64,000 bases of DNA from an uncultured Alphaproteobacteria bacterium (GCA_934273635.1 CAKQSV010000003.1:110867-174866); one strand, 5' to 3'. Shown: positions 17,452 to 26,429, counted from the first letter of the stretch. The notes: a model not told the origin generated them from the sequence alone. A program made the numbers and translations.

Positions 17452-17680
17452 CTGGATCGCCACGCTGCGCTCGCGATGACGAACGGAGGGAGAACGTGCC
17501 CTGCCTCTCTGAATTTTTAGAACGGCCGATAAAAACAGTGCTGTAACGCACTGTTTTTGAGGAGACGCAATGAGACTTACTTTTGTGAGTGAGAGTAATC
17601 GAAACGATACAAAAGTTTTAGTCGGAATTGTGAGCAAGATTGCTCAGTAAATGCGATAGCATTTGCGGAGGTGGAGGGAG
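17452..17680. repeat. Mosaic of palindromic repeats between proS and the oxidoreductase gene
   Basis: 17452-17481 is a core palindrome copy (CTGGATCGC...GATGACG). A CCTCTCTGAATTTTTAGA half-hairpin follows at about 17503-17520, and GATTGCTCAGTAAATGC with an imperfect mirror arm at about 17639-17667. The same three blocks occur in the same order at 23.66-23.79 kb, where no sequence separates the second and third. Here about 115 bp lie between them, including the hairpin at 17531-17558. No gene is seen in this 320-bp gap. Confidence 0.7.
17531..17558 (-). terminator. Terminator-like hairpin
   Basis: AAAAACAGTGC/GCACTGTTTTT, a perfect 11-bp stem with T-runs on both strands. It could end transcription of the minus-strand oxidoreductase gene 136 bp away. 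Confidence 0.5.
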
Positions 17681-17693
17681 GTAAAAATTGTCT

Positions 17694-18863
17694 TTATTCC
17701 TCAGTCTGCGGGGTTAGGTAGTTGTGGACTTTGTGAGCCGTTTGTTGACCGGAGGCAATCGCCTCGACAATGGTTGAGCCTCCGTTTTTGCAGTCTCCGG
17801 CATAAAAAACTTTATCAGAATCGACAAACTTATCCGCTCTGCTGCCAACGGCTTTTATGATATATTTGAAGCCTTTACGCTTGATTTCTGAATCTTTTAG
17901 TTTAACAATTTTACCATCAATCAACTCATTGCGCGCTGTCAACAACGCCAACATCTCGCCGTCTTGCTCAACCTTTTCAGGGCTGGTCATGGTGGTAATA
18001 TCAATTTCATAATGCAACAGTTCTTGATATTCTCGGTCACTAACGCGCATATCAGACAAACGCCGCCGCACAAACATTTCCACATTTGCAGCGCCAAGCT
18101 GTTTAGCCGTGACCGCGCAATCAGTTGCCACCGCGCCGCCGCCGATAACCGCGACATTGCCGTCTGTGGCGTATTTATCCGGATTTTTCAAATATTCCAA
18201 ATGAGTGAGTAACAAATCCTCCCCTTCGATATTCAGGTTCAAAGAGTTAGGCTCACCGGTTGCCACAATCACCGCGTCAAAATTACACAACAAAACCTGC
18301 GGACTTGAAATTTTCATCCCATAATAAATTTTCACCAAATCGGAAGATAAAATAAAATCGCCGTCTTTTTTAATCACCTCAAACGGCAAACGACTGCTCG
18401 GAATCAAATTCAGCGCGCCGCCGATTTTGTCTTCCTGTTCAAAAATAGTCACTTCATAGCCCCAAGAGCTAAGTTTTTCCGCCGCTGCCAGACCGGCAGG
18501 CCCCGCCCCCATAACCGCCACGCTCAAACCATTAGGCGACGGGGTTTGGCGCTTGGTGTTTTTGCGATATTTTTCCAACAACGTCGCCTGCAACTTCGGG
18601 ATGCGAATAGCCTCGTCCAGATTACGCCGCACGCAGGCTTTCATACAAAAATTATCGGGACAAATCAGACCGCACGTCTGCCCTAGCGGATTGTTTTGAC
18701 AAATCGACTGCACCGCGCCTTCATAATCTCCCGCTTTGGCTTTGGCAATAAAATCTTGCGGGCAACACGCCACCGGACAAGCCTTTTGACATGGTTTGTT
18801 CGGGCACTGCAAACACCGCTCAATTTCAGCTTTCATTTGCGGCACTGTTAAATATTTACTCAT
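17694..18863 (-). CDS. FAD/NAD(P)-binding oxidoreductase with N-terminal iron-sulfur domain (GltD/PreT-like)
   Basis: 389 residues. An N-terminal domain is rich in cysteines (Cys17, 20, 25, 29 and a second set near 54-76 including TCGLICPDNFC), as in glutamate synthase small subunit and dihydropyrimidine dehydrogenase PreT. Two Rossmann motifs follow: VAVMGAGPAGLAAAEK (about 115-130) for FAD and VAVIGGGAVATDCA for NAD(P). The end, FYAGDCKNGGSTIVEAIASG, is the FAD-binding closing motif. It probably passes electrons from NAD(P)H to a partner. No large-subunit gene is adjacent, so the substrate is open. It lies 19 bp after the U32 gene. Confidence 0.85.
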   Translation of the reverse strand: MSKYLTVPQMKAEIERCLQCPNKPCQKACPVACCPQDFIAKAKAGDYEGAVQSICQNNPLGQTCGLICPDNFCMKACVRRNLDEAIRIPKLQATLLEKYRKNTKRQTPSPNGLSVAVMGAGPAGLAAAEKLSSWGYEVTIFEQEDKIGGALNLIPSSRLPFEVIKKDGDFILSSDLVKIYYGMKISSPQVLLCNFDAVIVATGEPNSLNLNIEGEDLLLTHLEYLKNPDKYATDGNVAVIGGGAVATDCAVTAKQLGAANVEMFVRRRLSDMRVSDREYQELLHYEIDITTMTSPEKVEQDGEMLALLTARNELIDGKIVKLKDSEIKRKGFKYIIKAVGSRADKFVDSDKVFYAGDCKNGGSTIVEAIASGQQTAHKVHNYLTPQTEE

Positions 18864-18882
18864 TTAATCTATCCCTAATGGC

Positions 18883-21153
18883 TTAAAACATATCGCGATT
18901 GCGCTCAACATTGGCGCTGACGGTGTTCGGCACCGGCTGACCGCTCTGCAAACAACGCATAATTTCCGCCACTTTTTCCGGCGTGTATTTTTTATAGCAA
19001 AAATCCGCGCGATAAAAATCAGGTTTCATCTGCGCTGCAAACGCGCTGATACAATAAGGCTTGTCCGCAAACAACATCAGCTGACACCGGCTTGACAACG
19101 CCTGATACTTCACACCGTCTTTTTTAAGTTTCAGCCATTTATCCTGATGATCGCACTGCGCGCAGGTGTTGGAGCGGATACAGTTGGCGCTGATAAACAA
19201 CGGCGTGTCCTGATAGACCACAAGCACCGTCGGCAAAACAGATTTTTTGTTCAAAACCAACAAATTAGATTCTGTGTCTTCAACTGATAGCGTAACTCTT
19301 GAAGCGTTCATTTCTTTGGACATAAGCGTGGCTTGCGAGTTGAGCGTATAAATCGAACTGTCAAAACTCAAATCAATGCCATGCGGCGGCAACACGCCCA
19401 AAGCCCAATAGTTGGCCGCCTCCCATTTTTTATATCCGGCGTCTAAAAAGGTTTTAATCACACGAGTAAAAGCCTCAACCTGACGGCACACCGCCGGCAA
19501 AGCCAAACGCACTTTATTTCTGGGCACGCCCTGCAAATTCTCAGGTTTCATCTGCGCATTAAGCAAAACCTGCACCTCGGCTATGGTATCCATATCAAGT
19601 CGGTTCAAATTGTTCAAATCATCGGTGCGAACAATCCACTTGGGCGCAGTCGGCAATGTTCTTTCCGCCACCACCGACAAACATCCAAACTTGTGAGGCA
19701 CCACAATTTGAGCATATAACCCGCGACGCAACTCGTTTAAGATAGAAAGCGGCACAAACAGCCCCTGCGGATTATCAACCTTAATATTATGCAAACAAAA
19801 ATCCGTATCTCCGGTCTTGCCAAAGGCATTGCGCACCGCCTGCGCGGTCTTGTCGGCAACCGTTGCCGGTGCAAAGCAACCGTTCGCCACTTGCTCATAA
19901 TCTCCGCAACGCGCCGTCACCTTGTCTTGCGCCACCGCCACCGTCACATCTAAGGGATAGCGCTGCTTAAACGCGCCGTTTTTGGGATGAAAGTAGTCAT
20001 AAGCCCCCTTGACTTTGGTGGCAGACGCCAAATAAACCGCCTGCCCTTTCTGAATTTGGGTTGCTTGCGGCGGCAACATAATTTCCACCTCGTCACCGGC
20101 TTTTGCCTCAAACACATTTTTACCACTAACGCGCAACGACTGCACCGAGAACCCAAACGGCTTTTCCTGACCTTCCATATCAATTTGCACCCCGTCATAA
20201 CGGGCGATGTCATGCAAAGTTTTAAACATCAGGCGCGATTTTTGCACCCGCTCCACTTTACCGATATACAAACCGCGGTGCCCCACAAAATTGCGGTCAA
20301 TCACATCTTTATTTTTGCCTTGCAGATGAAAGTTTGTCCACGGACGCGAGAAAATCTGCTTAATATTTTCCTCTCGTTTAACATCGGCACCGTCACCGTC
20401 TAAAATATGCCGATAATAATCGGTCACCGCCGCCACATAGAGCGCATTTTTCTTACGTCCCTCAATTTTGAGCGAAGTCACCGACATTTTGAGCACATTT
20501 TTCTGCAACGCCATATCTTTCATCGAAAAATAGTGCTTAACCCCGTCTTCTCCCTCAAACGCCGCACGACACGGATACAAACATTTACCCCGATTAGCAC
20601 TACGCCCGCTCTCAAAAGAAGACATCATACACAATCCGCTGTACGAAAAACACAACGCCCCATGAATAAACGCCTCGGTCTCTAAGTTTGGGATAGCGGC
20701 AATCTCCTTAATCTCACGCAACGACAGCTCACGAGCCAAAACCACACGGCTAAACCCCAGTTTTTGCAACGCCAAAGCGCCTTCTTTGTTATGCACCGCC
20801 ATTTGCGTGCTGGCGTGCAATTCAAGCTCGGGATATTGCGTCTTAATCAGTTCCGCCACGCCCAAATCCTGCAAAATCACCGCGTCAATATGACACCGCG
20901 AGCAAATATCCAAAGACAGTAGCAAATCGGTGAGTTCGTGCTCTTGCACCACGGTGTTGATTGCGGCATAGACCTTGCGATTTAAGCTGTGCGCATAGCC
21001 CACAAACTGGTTGAGGTTTGCCTCGTCAAAATTGGTGGCGGTTGCCCGTGCCGAAAACTTTTGCAACCCCAAATAAACCGCGTCCGCCCCATAATAGAGA
21101 GCGGCGTAACCTGCCTCAATATCGCCTGCCGGCGCCAACAATTCTTTCTTCAT
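18883..21153 (-). CDS. U32-family protein (RlhA/YhbU-like)
   Basis: 756 residues from ATG 21153; an in-frame TTG four codons upstream is less likely because GAG lies before the ATG at suitable distance. The N-terminal TIM-barrel has KELLAPAGDIEAGYAAL, YGADAVYLG, HASTQMAVHN and the cysteine segment FIHGALCFSYSGLCMMSS, with further cysteines in NRGKCLYPCR. Later parts resemble the DUF3656 collagenase-like extension. Family members include RNA hydroxylase RlhA (23S rRNA C2501) and tRNA hydroxylases, so an RNA-modifying role is more likely than proteolysis. A terminator-like hairpin sits just before its start. Confidence 0.88.
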   Translation of the reverse strand: MKKELLAPAGDIEAGYAALYYGADAVYLGLQKFSARATATNFDEANLNQFVGYAHSLNRKVYAAINTVVQEHELTDLLLSLDICSRCHIDAVILQDLGVAELIKTQYPELELHASTQMAVHNKEGALALQKLGFSRVVLARELSLREIKEIAAIPNLETEAFIHGALCFSYSGLCMMSSFESGRSANRGKCLYPCRAAFEGEDGVKHYFSMKDMALQKNVLKMSVTSLKIEGRKKNALYVAAVTDYYRHILDGDGADVKREENIKQIFSRPWTNFHLQGKNKDVIDRNFVGHRGLYIGKVERVQKSRLMFKTLHDIARYDGVQIDMEGQEKPFGFSVQSLRVSGKNVFEAKAGDEVEIMLPPQATQIQKGQAVYLASATKVKGAYDYFHPKNGAFKQRYPLDVTVAVAQDKVTARCGDYEQVANGCFAPATVADKTAQAVRNAFGKTGDTDFCLHNIKVDNPQGLFVPLSILNELRRGLYAQIVVPHKFGCLSVVAERTLPTAPKWIVRTDDLNNLNRLDMDTIAEVQVLLNAQMKPENLQGVPRNKVRLALPAVCRQVEAFTRVIKTFLDAGYKKWEAANYWALGVLPPHGIDLSFDSSIYTLNSQATLMSKEMNASRVTLSVEDTESNLLVLNKKSVLPTVLVVYQDTPLFISANCIRSNTCAQCDHQDKWLKLKKDGVKYQALSSRCQLMLFADKPYCISAFAAQMKPDFYRADFCYKKYTPEKVAEIMRCLQSGQPVPNTVSANVERNRDMF

Positions 21154-21163
21154 GATGTTTCTC

Positions 21164-21206
21164 AAAAAAAATAAAAGTACAACCTGTCTTAAGTTATACT
21201 TTTATT
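21164..21206 (-). terminator. Terminator or attenuator hairpin directly before the U32 gene
   Basis: On the minus strand a 10-bp stem AATAAAAGTA/TACTTTTATT with a 17-base loop is followed by six or more T, ending ten bases before the ATG at 21153. It can terminate the lysozyme-like gene, but it leaves no room for a separate promoter for the U32 gene. Confidence 0.6.
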
Positions 21207-21240
21207 CTTTTTTAATTGCAAGGCTATAAACACAACATCG

Positions 21241-22308
21241 CTACCGTCCGCGACCTCTTGAAGCCACTCGTGTTTTTACAGGGGTGCTGCGCGGCTTGGT
21301 ATTGCGCTTAATTGTATAGCTTTGTTGTTGTGCCAACTGCTGCTTAATGGCCACATGCAGAGAATCTGTCGGGCAGTAGTATCTTGAATCGATGCTGAAA
21401 CGGCTGGCGATTTTTTCGGGGTCACCGTTGCAGCCATAAAAAGCGCCCAGCGTTGCCTTTTTCAAATTAACGATATGTTCGTCAGACTCGATATTGTCAT
21501 CAACGGTAATTTTAATTTCGTTATGAATCATGGCCAGTTCATTGGTGCGGCGCTCTTGCAACACCTTGTTGACCTGCCCTTTAACATGGCAATAGTTCAA
21601 AAACTGTTTATCAAACTCTTTCGACGATGCGGCGGTATGCGTGGTATAAAAAGCATACGAGGCTTTAGCAAAATCAGACGGCTCACCGGTTTTCTTGTTT
21701 TTCAGCGTGCCGGTGCCGCAGTTATAAAACATACTGCCCATCAGCGCAATTTCGTTTATCTCCATCTTTTCCATCGGCAAATAGTGCACCATATCATCGG
21801 TCATGGCTTTTTCAACATGCGCATCAAACGCCTCCAAAGATTCTTCGGGCGTTTTTACCTTGGTGTTCGGTCCTACCGGCTTGCCGTTCGGCTGAATCGT
21901 GTTGCCCAGATTATATGTCCAAATTTTGGCGGCTTTATCCCAATAGGCATTACTGCGCACACCCTCAAAGTGGGCAATAACATAAAGCATAAGCTCCTTA
22001 GCCTCGTTCAAACGGGTTCGGCGCGCCTCCAACAGACTGTCGCTGACATTGGGACCGATTTTGTTCAACATTTCTTGCGCGGCGATGTTGGCCTTTTTAT
22101 CCTTAGACAGCTTTTGCTGATAAACCACATAATCCGCCACCGTGTCCGCGGCATGATACTTTACCTCAGCCTCACGCGCGACCGATGCTGTCTGCTCCGT
22201 CTTAACCGTTTTTTTATTATTATTCGGATTTTGAGCATCGGCCTTGCTCGGGCTCAACCACGAAGACATAACAGTCATGGCAATCGCTGCTTTAGTCTTT
22301 ATGCTCAT
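21241..22308 (-). CDS. Secreted lysozyme-like muramidase (GH24-like)
   Basis: 355 residues. An N-terminal signal peptide (cleavage probably after SKADA, residue 25) is followed by a low-complexity Asn/Lys linker and a domain with IAHFEGVRSNAYWDKAAKIW then TYNLGNT. Glu115, Asp124 and Thr131 match the Glu-Asp-Thr triad of T4-type lysozymes in order and nearly in spacing (9 and 7; T4 has 9 and 6). The C-terminus is basic, ending in an Arg/Gly tail. It could remodel own peptidoglycan or attack competitors. There is a strong AGGAGGT ribosome site. No phage genes are adjacent. Confidence 0.75.
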   Translation of the reverse strand: MSIKTKAAIAMTVMSSWLSPSKADAQNPNNNKKTVKTEQTASVAREAEVKYHAADTVADYVVYQQKLSKDKKANIAAQEMLNKIGPNVSDSLLEARRTRLNEAKELMLYVIAHFEGVRSNAYWDKAAKIWTYNLGNTIQPNGKPVGPNTKVKTPEESLEAFDAHVEKAMTDDMVHYLPMEKMEINEIALMGSMFYNCGTGTLKNKKTGEPSDFAKASYAFYTTHTAASSKEFDKQFLNYCHVKGQVNKVLQERRTNELAMIHNEIKITVDDNIESDEHIVNLKKATLGAFYGCNGDPEKIASRFSIDSRYYCPTDSLHVAIKQQLAQQQSYTIKRNTKPRSTPVKTRVASRGRGR

Positions 22309-22400
22309 ACTGACCTCCTCATAAAAAAAGCAATTTATTCAAATCGTTACCTTTAGCAGTATAATATCATAACCCTAATATTTTGTAAACATCTTTAGAC

Positions 22401-22439
22401 AAAAAAAGTGACGGTTTTCAACAAACCGCCACTTTTTTT
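22401..22439 (-). terminator. Terminator of the 120-aa gene
   Basis: Near-perfect stem AAAAAAAGTGACGGTTT/AAACCGCCACTTTTTTT with T-runs on both strands, so it may work in both directions. Confidence 0.85.
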
Positions 22440-22444
22440 AGATT

Positions 22445-22807
22445 TCAGCCCACACAACGAATTTCAATTTGTTGTTTATCGTTGAAATGAGCGATATAAT
22501 TCTTGCCGTTCCAAGGCATTACCTGACAATCGAACCTAACCTTTTCAATCACGCAAGCCTTGTCCGTCTCACAAACGCCGCTGTCAAAAACCGCAACCAA
22601 ATTGTTCTGCGACACATCAACAGCCATCCAGCAAAAAAACGTTTCGTTTTGATGAGTTATTTTTACCAAACTAATCTCCTTGGCAAAAACCCCGCGTCCC
22701 CACAAAAACATTTTAGCCTCATCAGATGTTCTGATACAAACACCCTCTCCGGAACCGCAACGCTGAGACAACGCCACAAGCTCCCTTGCTCTGGTACTAT
22801 CAGTCAT
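22445..22807 (-). CDS. Orphan 120-aa protein
   Basis: No signal peptide or membrane segment. Seven cysteines spread through the chain and a strand-rich pattern (FFCWMAVDVSQNNLVAVFDSG, VRFDCQVMPWNGKNYIAHF). No family recognised. The leader before the ATG is AU-rich and lacks a Shine-Dalgarno site, as for the neighbouring 184-aa gene. It is closed by a strong terminator. Real-gene status rests on the cassette layout and length. Confidence 0.6.
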   Translation of the reverse strand: MTDSTRARELVALSQRCGSGEGVCIRTSDEAKMFLWGRGVFAKEISLVKITHQNETFFCWMAVDVSQNNLVAVFDSGVCETDKACVIEKVRFDCQVMPWNGKNYIAHFNDKQQIEIRCVG

Positions 22808-22888
22808 ACAACATCAAAAATTTAATGAATAAAAATAATAAGGTTAAAAACACCCCCAAGCCAAGCTCGGAAGCGTTTTTAACAAATT

Positions 22889-23443
22889 TTACAACACGAT
22901 GAACAAACGCACGCAGTGCTCTAAGGTTTTGTCCGAAACCTCCGCCTTATGGTTGCTGAAGTCATAACGCCAGGCCAGAGTCTCGTTCTCGCCCTTGTTT
23001 GTCCAATAATTGGAGAATATCCACTTGGCAAAGCCCAGAAATTTGATGGTGTTGCTCACAATACAGCGCTGATCGCCGTTAAGGTGAGTCACTTCATCAT
23101 CAATCCACTTAAACTCGCGCGGGCTCAACACTCGGGCTTCCCCTCGTTCAACAAACTCGTTCTGGAAGTTGGCGGCAAAATCATTGACCTTGTTCCAAGG
23201 CATCCAATTTGCAACGCCCAAATCCACATAAAGTCTGCCACAGTTCTTCAACACCATACCCACAGCCTGCTTGGGCATAATGTCTTTAGACAAAGTACCG
23301 TCAGCATAAACAATGGTGAACGAATCAACTTCCCCTCGGTGAGACAAAAGTGCCTCTTTCCAACGTGTATCCTTTGGTGGATTAAAAATTGCCAAAAAAC
23401 GCTTATGAGCAAAAGATAATCCGATTTTAATGAAATTAACCAT
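22889..23443 (-). CDS. Orphan 184-aa protein
   Basis: Mixed alpha/beta protein with many Trp residues and no export signal. Recognisable segments are FTIVYADGTLSKDIMPKQA near residue 50 and a C-terminal IKFLGFAKWIFSNYW. I know no family. It has a clear promoter (23488-23515) and a leader with the ATTATTAATT motif but no ribosome site. It is the first of two orphan genes read toward 22445, with 81 bp between them. Confidence 0.65.
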   Translation of the reverse strand: MVNFIKIGLSFAHKRFLAIFNPPKDTRWKEALLSHRGEVDSFTIVYADGTLSKDIMPKQAVGMVLKNCGRLYVDLGVANWMPWNKVNDFAANFQNEFVERGEARVLSPREFKWIDDEVTHLNGDQRCIVSNTIKFLGFAKWIFSNYWTNKGENETLAWRYDFSNHKAEVSDKTLEHCVRLFIVL

Positions 23444-23515
23444 AATTATAATGTATTTTAGAATTAATAATAAATTTTAATCCTTGGAATATAACACAAA
23501 ATAGACAAAAGTCAA
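23444..23515 (-). promoter_or_regulatory. Promoter and leader without Shine-Dalgarno for the 184-aa gene
   Basis: TTGACT (23515-23510) and TATATT (23493-23488), 16-bp spacer. The leader carries ATTATTAATTCTAAA (23471-23457), matching the orphan-gene leader motif with one extra base. Confidence 0.6.
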
Positions 23516-23521
23516 CAAACA

Positions 23522-23548
23522 AAAATCTCTGAGGAGATTTTTTTTGTG
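23522..23548. terminator. Hairpin with T-runs on both strands
   Basis: AAAATCTC/GAGATTTT with a four-base loop. It can end minus-strand transcripts coming from the cysteine-rich gene pair before the promoter of the 184-aa gene. Confidence 0.55.
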
Positions 23549-23569
23549 TGGGAGGGGGACGTGGCCTGC

Positions 23570-23985
23570 AATCGGGCGCGATGACGATTTCCCTGTCTGT
23601 GCGTCACTGCGAGTTTGGTAACAAACGAAGCAGTCCAGATGCAATATGGAATCCTTGGTTCGACTGGATTGCTTCGCCCGCTCTGCGGTCTCGCAATGAC
23701 GATTATGTGGGAACGTACCCTGCCTCTCTGAATTTTTAGAGAGGCAAGATTGCTCAGTAAATGCGGCAGCATTTACTGAGCAATCTGGTGAGTTTAAAAT
23801 TATGTTTGGAGTTTTAATTAAAAGTCTTTCCCTTACTTTAAACTCACCCTAGCCCTCTCTAAAAATTTAGAGAGGGAATATTTTGTCGCCTGCGGCGGAA
23901 ATATGTTCCAGCTCTACCCACCCCGCCCTAACGGGCGAACCCTCCCTACGTCAGAGGGAGGGTAATAGGTAAATGGGTAAGAAAT
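23570..23985. repeat. Cluster of palindromic repeats
   Basis: This 440-bp stretch has no gene. It holds two core palindromes in opposite orientation (23602-23638 and 23664-23701), a CCTCTCTGAATTTTTAGAGAGG hairpin at about 23721-23743, a long palindrome GATTGCTCAGTAAATGC with its mirror at 23749-23786, a second CCCTCTCTA hairpin at about 23855-23876, and CCCTCCC/GGGAGGG near 23939-23962. The two core copies differ at paired stem positions (ATTGC/GCAAT against ACTGC/GCAGT), so the stems are preserved. Confidence 0.8.
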
Positions 23986-23987
23986 TT

Positions 23988-25355
23988 TTAAAAAGCTAGA
24001 ACTGGACGAACGTAATACGTATAGTACTTACCGTTAAGCCAGCGTCCACCGCTACCGAAGTAAACGTACCACGCGCCCGTGGCAGAGCGCTCGGTAGAGG
24101 ACCAATAGTAGTCCGTTCTGATTGCGGTTCCGCCGGCACTGCTAAGTTTGCTGTTAATCGTGCTCATATTATTGTATAAGGTCCACAGTTCGCCAAATGC
24201 CGGAAGGTACCACTCGCCTGCCCCACAGATACTACCGTTGGCGCAGACACTCGGCGCATATTTACTGGTGGCGGTTGCCGCTTGCGCGGTATAGCCTTTT
24301 GACTTGATATAAGCCAAAATCTTTTGAGTGTTGCTCTTGCCATCCATATCTTTAATTGCCGTACTTTCATCTGTGATATTTGTCAGTCCGTCGACATCAT
24401 AAGAATAATTACCTGAGCTTGTACTCCAATATAAATAGGTTGCGCTTGAGTCTTGACCATCAGCATTGATATCTTTCAGCGCCACAATCTTGGTAGTGCT
24501 GCCGTTATCATAAAAGACAACGCCGATTGCGGTATTATTGTAATAATAAATGTCTCCAACCGCGTATTTCTTACGTTCGCACAAGCCGCCACTCGTCAGG
24601 CTATAACCGGACTCGCAAGTTGTGCAGGTTGCGGCATAGTAGGTTTTCTCTCCCGCTGACGAACCGAGCACGCACGAGCTTGCCTTACTGCAATGGCTTG
24701 GCAATCCGGTGGCGGTATAGTTACAGGTTTTACTGCAAGTGCCGTTGCTCAGACTATATCCGGTATAGCACTGCGCGCATTTATAATAAGTGTTATAGCC
24801 TTGTTTGCAAGATGAGGTGCTACGGCAGCCGTTTATAGTGGAGGAAGTGCTGCCGTAACCTGAGCAAGATTTTTCATCACACAATTTGGTGGCGGCATTG
24901 AGCGTCCACCCCTCTTTGCACGAGGTGTAATAGGTTTTGGCTACCGTGCCGGCATAGCAATAAGACTTGGTGCAGGTGCCTTTTGCCGTCTCGCACTTAT
25001 CAACGGTCAACGGATATCCCGCGCACTCGTTCTCAACGCAATCATAACCCGACAGATACCACCCTTGTTTGCAAGAATCGTACTTCCAGTTATCGCCTTT
25101 GCCACACTGTACGCAACTGCCCTTGTTGCTGTCGCAGCTGCTTAACTTATATTCTCGACAATCTTCGGGACAATAAACATAGTTGTTGTCAAACGGGCAT
25201 TTGAGCGATTTTATCGCAGCCGGACAGCCGCCCGCCGCCGTGGTGTATCCCAACTCGGAACAAGTCGGGACTTTAACGCAACTTTGCGCCCAAACCGATG
25301 TGGCGCCGCAGCCAAGCAAACAAGCGTAGCTCACTGTAAACAATATATTCTTCAT
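23988..25355 (-). CDS. Secreted cysteine-rich protein with C-terminal DUF1566/FISUMP-like domain
   Basis: 455 residues from ATG 25355, which has GGAGG five bases upstream. Signal peptide MKNILFTVSYACLLGCGATS, ending near VWA-Q. Then about six cysteine modules of the type CxxGYxLxxxxC (about 25-260), separated by Ser/Thr/Tyr-rich loops. The C-terminal domain (about 270-455) has WYLPAFGELWTLYNNM, YYWSSTE and YYVRPVLAF, as in DUF1566/FISUMP surface proteins. It ends in Phe, as some outer-membrane proteins do. Probably cell-surface or periplasmic with many disulfides. Second gene of a pair with 25374-26192, 18 bp apart. Confidence 0.8.
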   Translation of the reverse strand: MKNILFTVSYACLLGCGATSVWAQSCVKVPTCSELGYTTAAGGCPAAIKSLKCPFDNNYVYCPEDCREYKLSSCDSNKGSCVQCGKGDNWKYDSCKQGWYLSGYDCVENECAGYPLTVDKCETAKGTCTKSYCYAGTVAKTYYTSCKEGWTLNAATKLCDEKSCSGYGSTSSTINGCRSTSSCKQGYNTYYKCAQCYTGYSLSNGTCSKTCNYTATGLPSHCSKASSCVLGSSAGEKTYYAATCTTCESGYSLTSGGLCERKKYAVGDIYYYNNTAIGVVFYDNGSTTKIVALKDINADGQDSSATYLYWSTSSGNYSYDVDGLTNITDESTAIKDMDGKSNTQKILAYIKSKGYTAQAATATSKYAPSVCANGSICGAGEWYLPAFGELWTLYNNMSTINSKLSSAGGTAIRTDYYWSSTERSATGAWYVYFGSGGRWLNGKYYTYYVRPVLAF

Positions 25356-25373
25356 TATAGCCTCCAACTTTTT

Positions 25374-26192
25374 CTATTTGGCAAACAAATCGCCGATAAC
25401 CGGAAAGTCAACCCATTTGTGATTGCACCAGTATTCGTCATAAGAATAAACTTCGCCCTTTGCCAACTCACAGGAATAGCACTCTTTGTAATAGCGGATG
25501 CCGTCAGTCAGATTAAGGCAATAATCCGTCGGACTAACCGGACGGCTCGAAACGCAGGTTTTGTTATAATTATTTTCACAACCGCAATTATAATAGGACT
25601 TTTTGCCATAGCTCTCGCAGGCCGTGCCCATGCCTTTTTCATGATTGCCATTGCAACTCAGCCAGTTTCCGGGGCACAGACAGCCGGCATAATATGTTTT
25701 TTTGTCGCCATTGGCCGCAACTTCCGTGCACTTATTATCTTCGTCAAACGCAAAAAAGCACGGGGAACTGTCGCTATAAGGATAAGTCTTGGTATTGCAA
25801 CTGCAACGCCCCGAAGACGCCGTCAGCCCTTTGGCGCAACTCAGGCAACGGTATTTGTAGCCGGCACCCGACTGGCAGGCCTCGGATTGCTCGCAGTTGG
25901 CAGTCTGCGCCACATTGCTATAAGGAAAGCCGTCGCAGGCGTTTTCTTCACAAACACCGTTCTTGCGAGTGTAGCCGTCGGGGCAGCCAAAACTTATTTG
26001 CGAGGCGGAAAATTCTGGCAAAAATGAAACGTGCGCCAATTTTATATATTGAGAAGCAGGTTTTGACCCTCTTGTAGTAGGGTTGGTTTTGATTTGAGTT
26101 ACGAGGTGGGTGCTATTATCAAGAATTGAGGCAAATCCGCTATACGAATAAAACAATACAGCCAAAAAATTTGCACAATAAAATATCTTCAT
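25374..26192 (-). CDS. Secreted cysteine-rich repeat protein
   Basis: 272 residues from ATG 26192, preceded by AGAGGTG. Hydrophobic signal peptide (about 1-22). The mature part carries about 30 cysteines in modules such as GCPDGYTRKNGVCEENAC and YRCLSCAKGL, close in style to the first half of the gene downstream but without its C-terminal domain. Likely a disulfide-stabilised surface protein; adhesin-like function would be a guess. It leads a two-gene operon. Confidence 0.75.
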   Translation of the reverse strand: MKIFYCANFLAVLFYSYSGFASILDNSTHLVTQIKTNPTTRGSKPASQYIKLAHVSFLPEFSASQISFGCPDGYTRKNGVCEENACDGFPYSNVAQTANCEQSEACQSGAGYKYRCLSCAKGLTASSGRCSCNTKTYPYSDSSPCFFAFDEDNKCTEVAANGDKKTYYAGCLCPGNWLSCNGNHEKGMGTACESYGKKSYYNCGCENNYNKTCVSSRPVSPTDYCLNLTDGIRYYKECYSCELAKGEVYSYDEYWCNHKWVDFPVIGDLFAK

Positions 26193-26429
26193 AATACACC
26201 TCTTGCACATCTAGCGGGTCAAAACCTACTATATATACGCTAGCATTGTTTTTATTATATGTCAATGATGTTTTGAAGGTCTGGGTTATTTTTTTCTAAA
26301 AATTTTATTTTATCCCTCTCAGAGAGTCTTAAATCGCCTTACAGAGGCATATTTTAGGGTGATTTAACTCTTTTAGTTGTTAAATATTTATTAATTCTAT
26401 TTTGAGTTTGTTTAAATGGGGTATTGGGG

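Noticed and set aside
21475..22356. Plus-strand open frame of 293 codons
   Set aside because: Antisense shadow of the lysozyme-like gene, which has a signal peptide, catalytic pattern and AGGAGG site.
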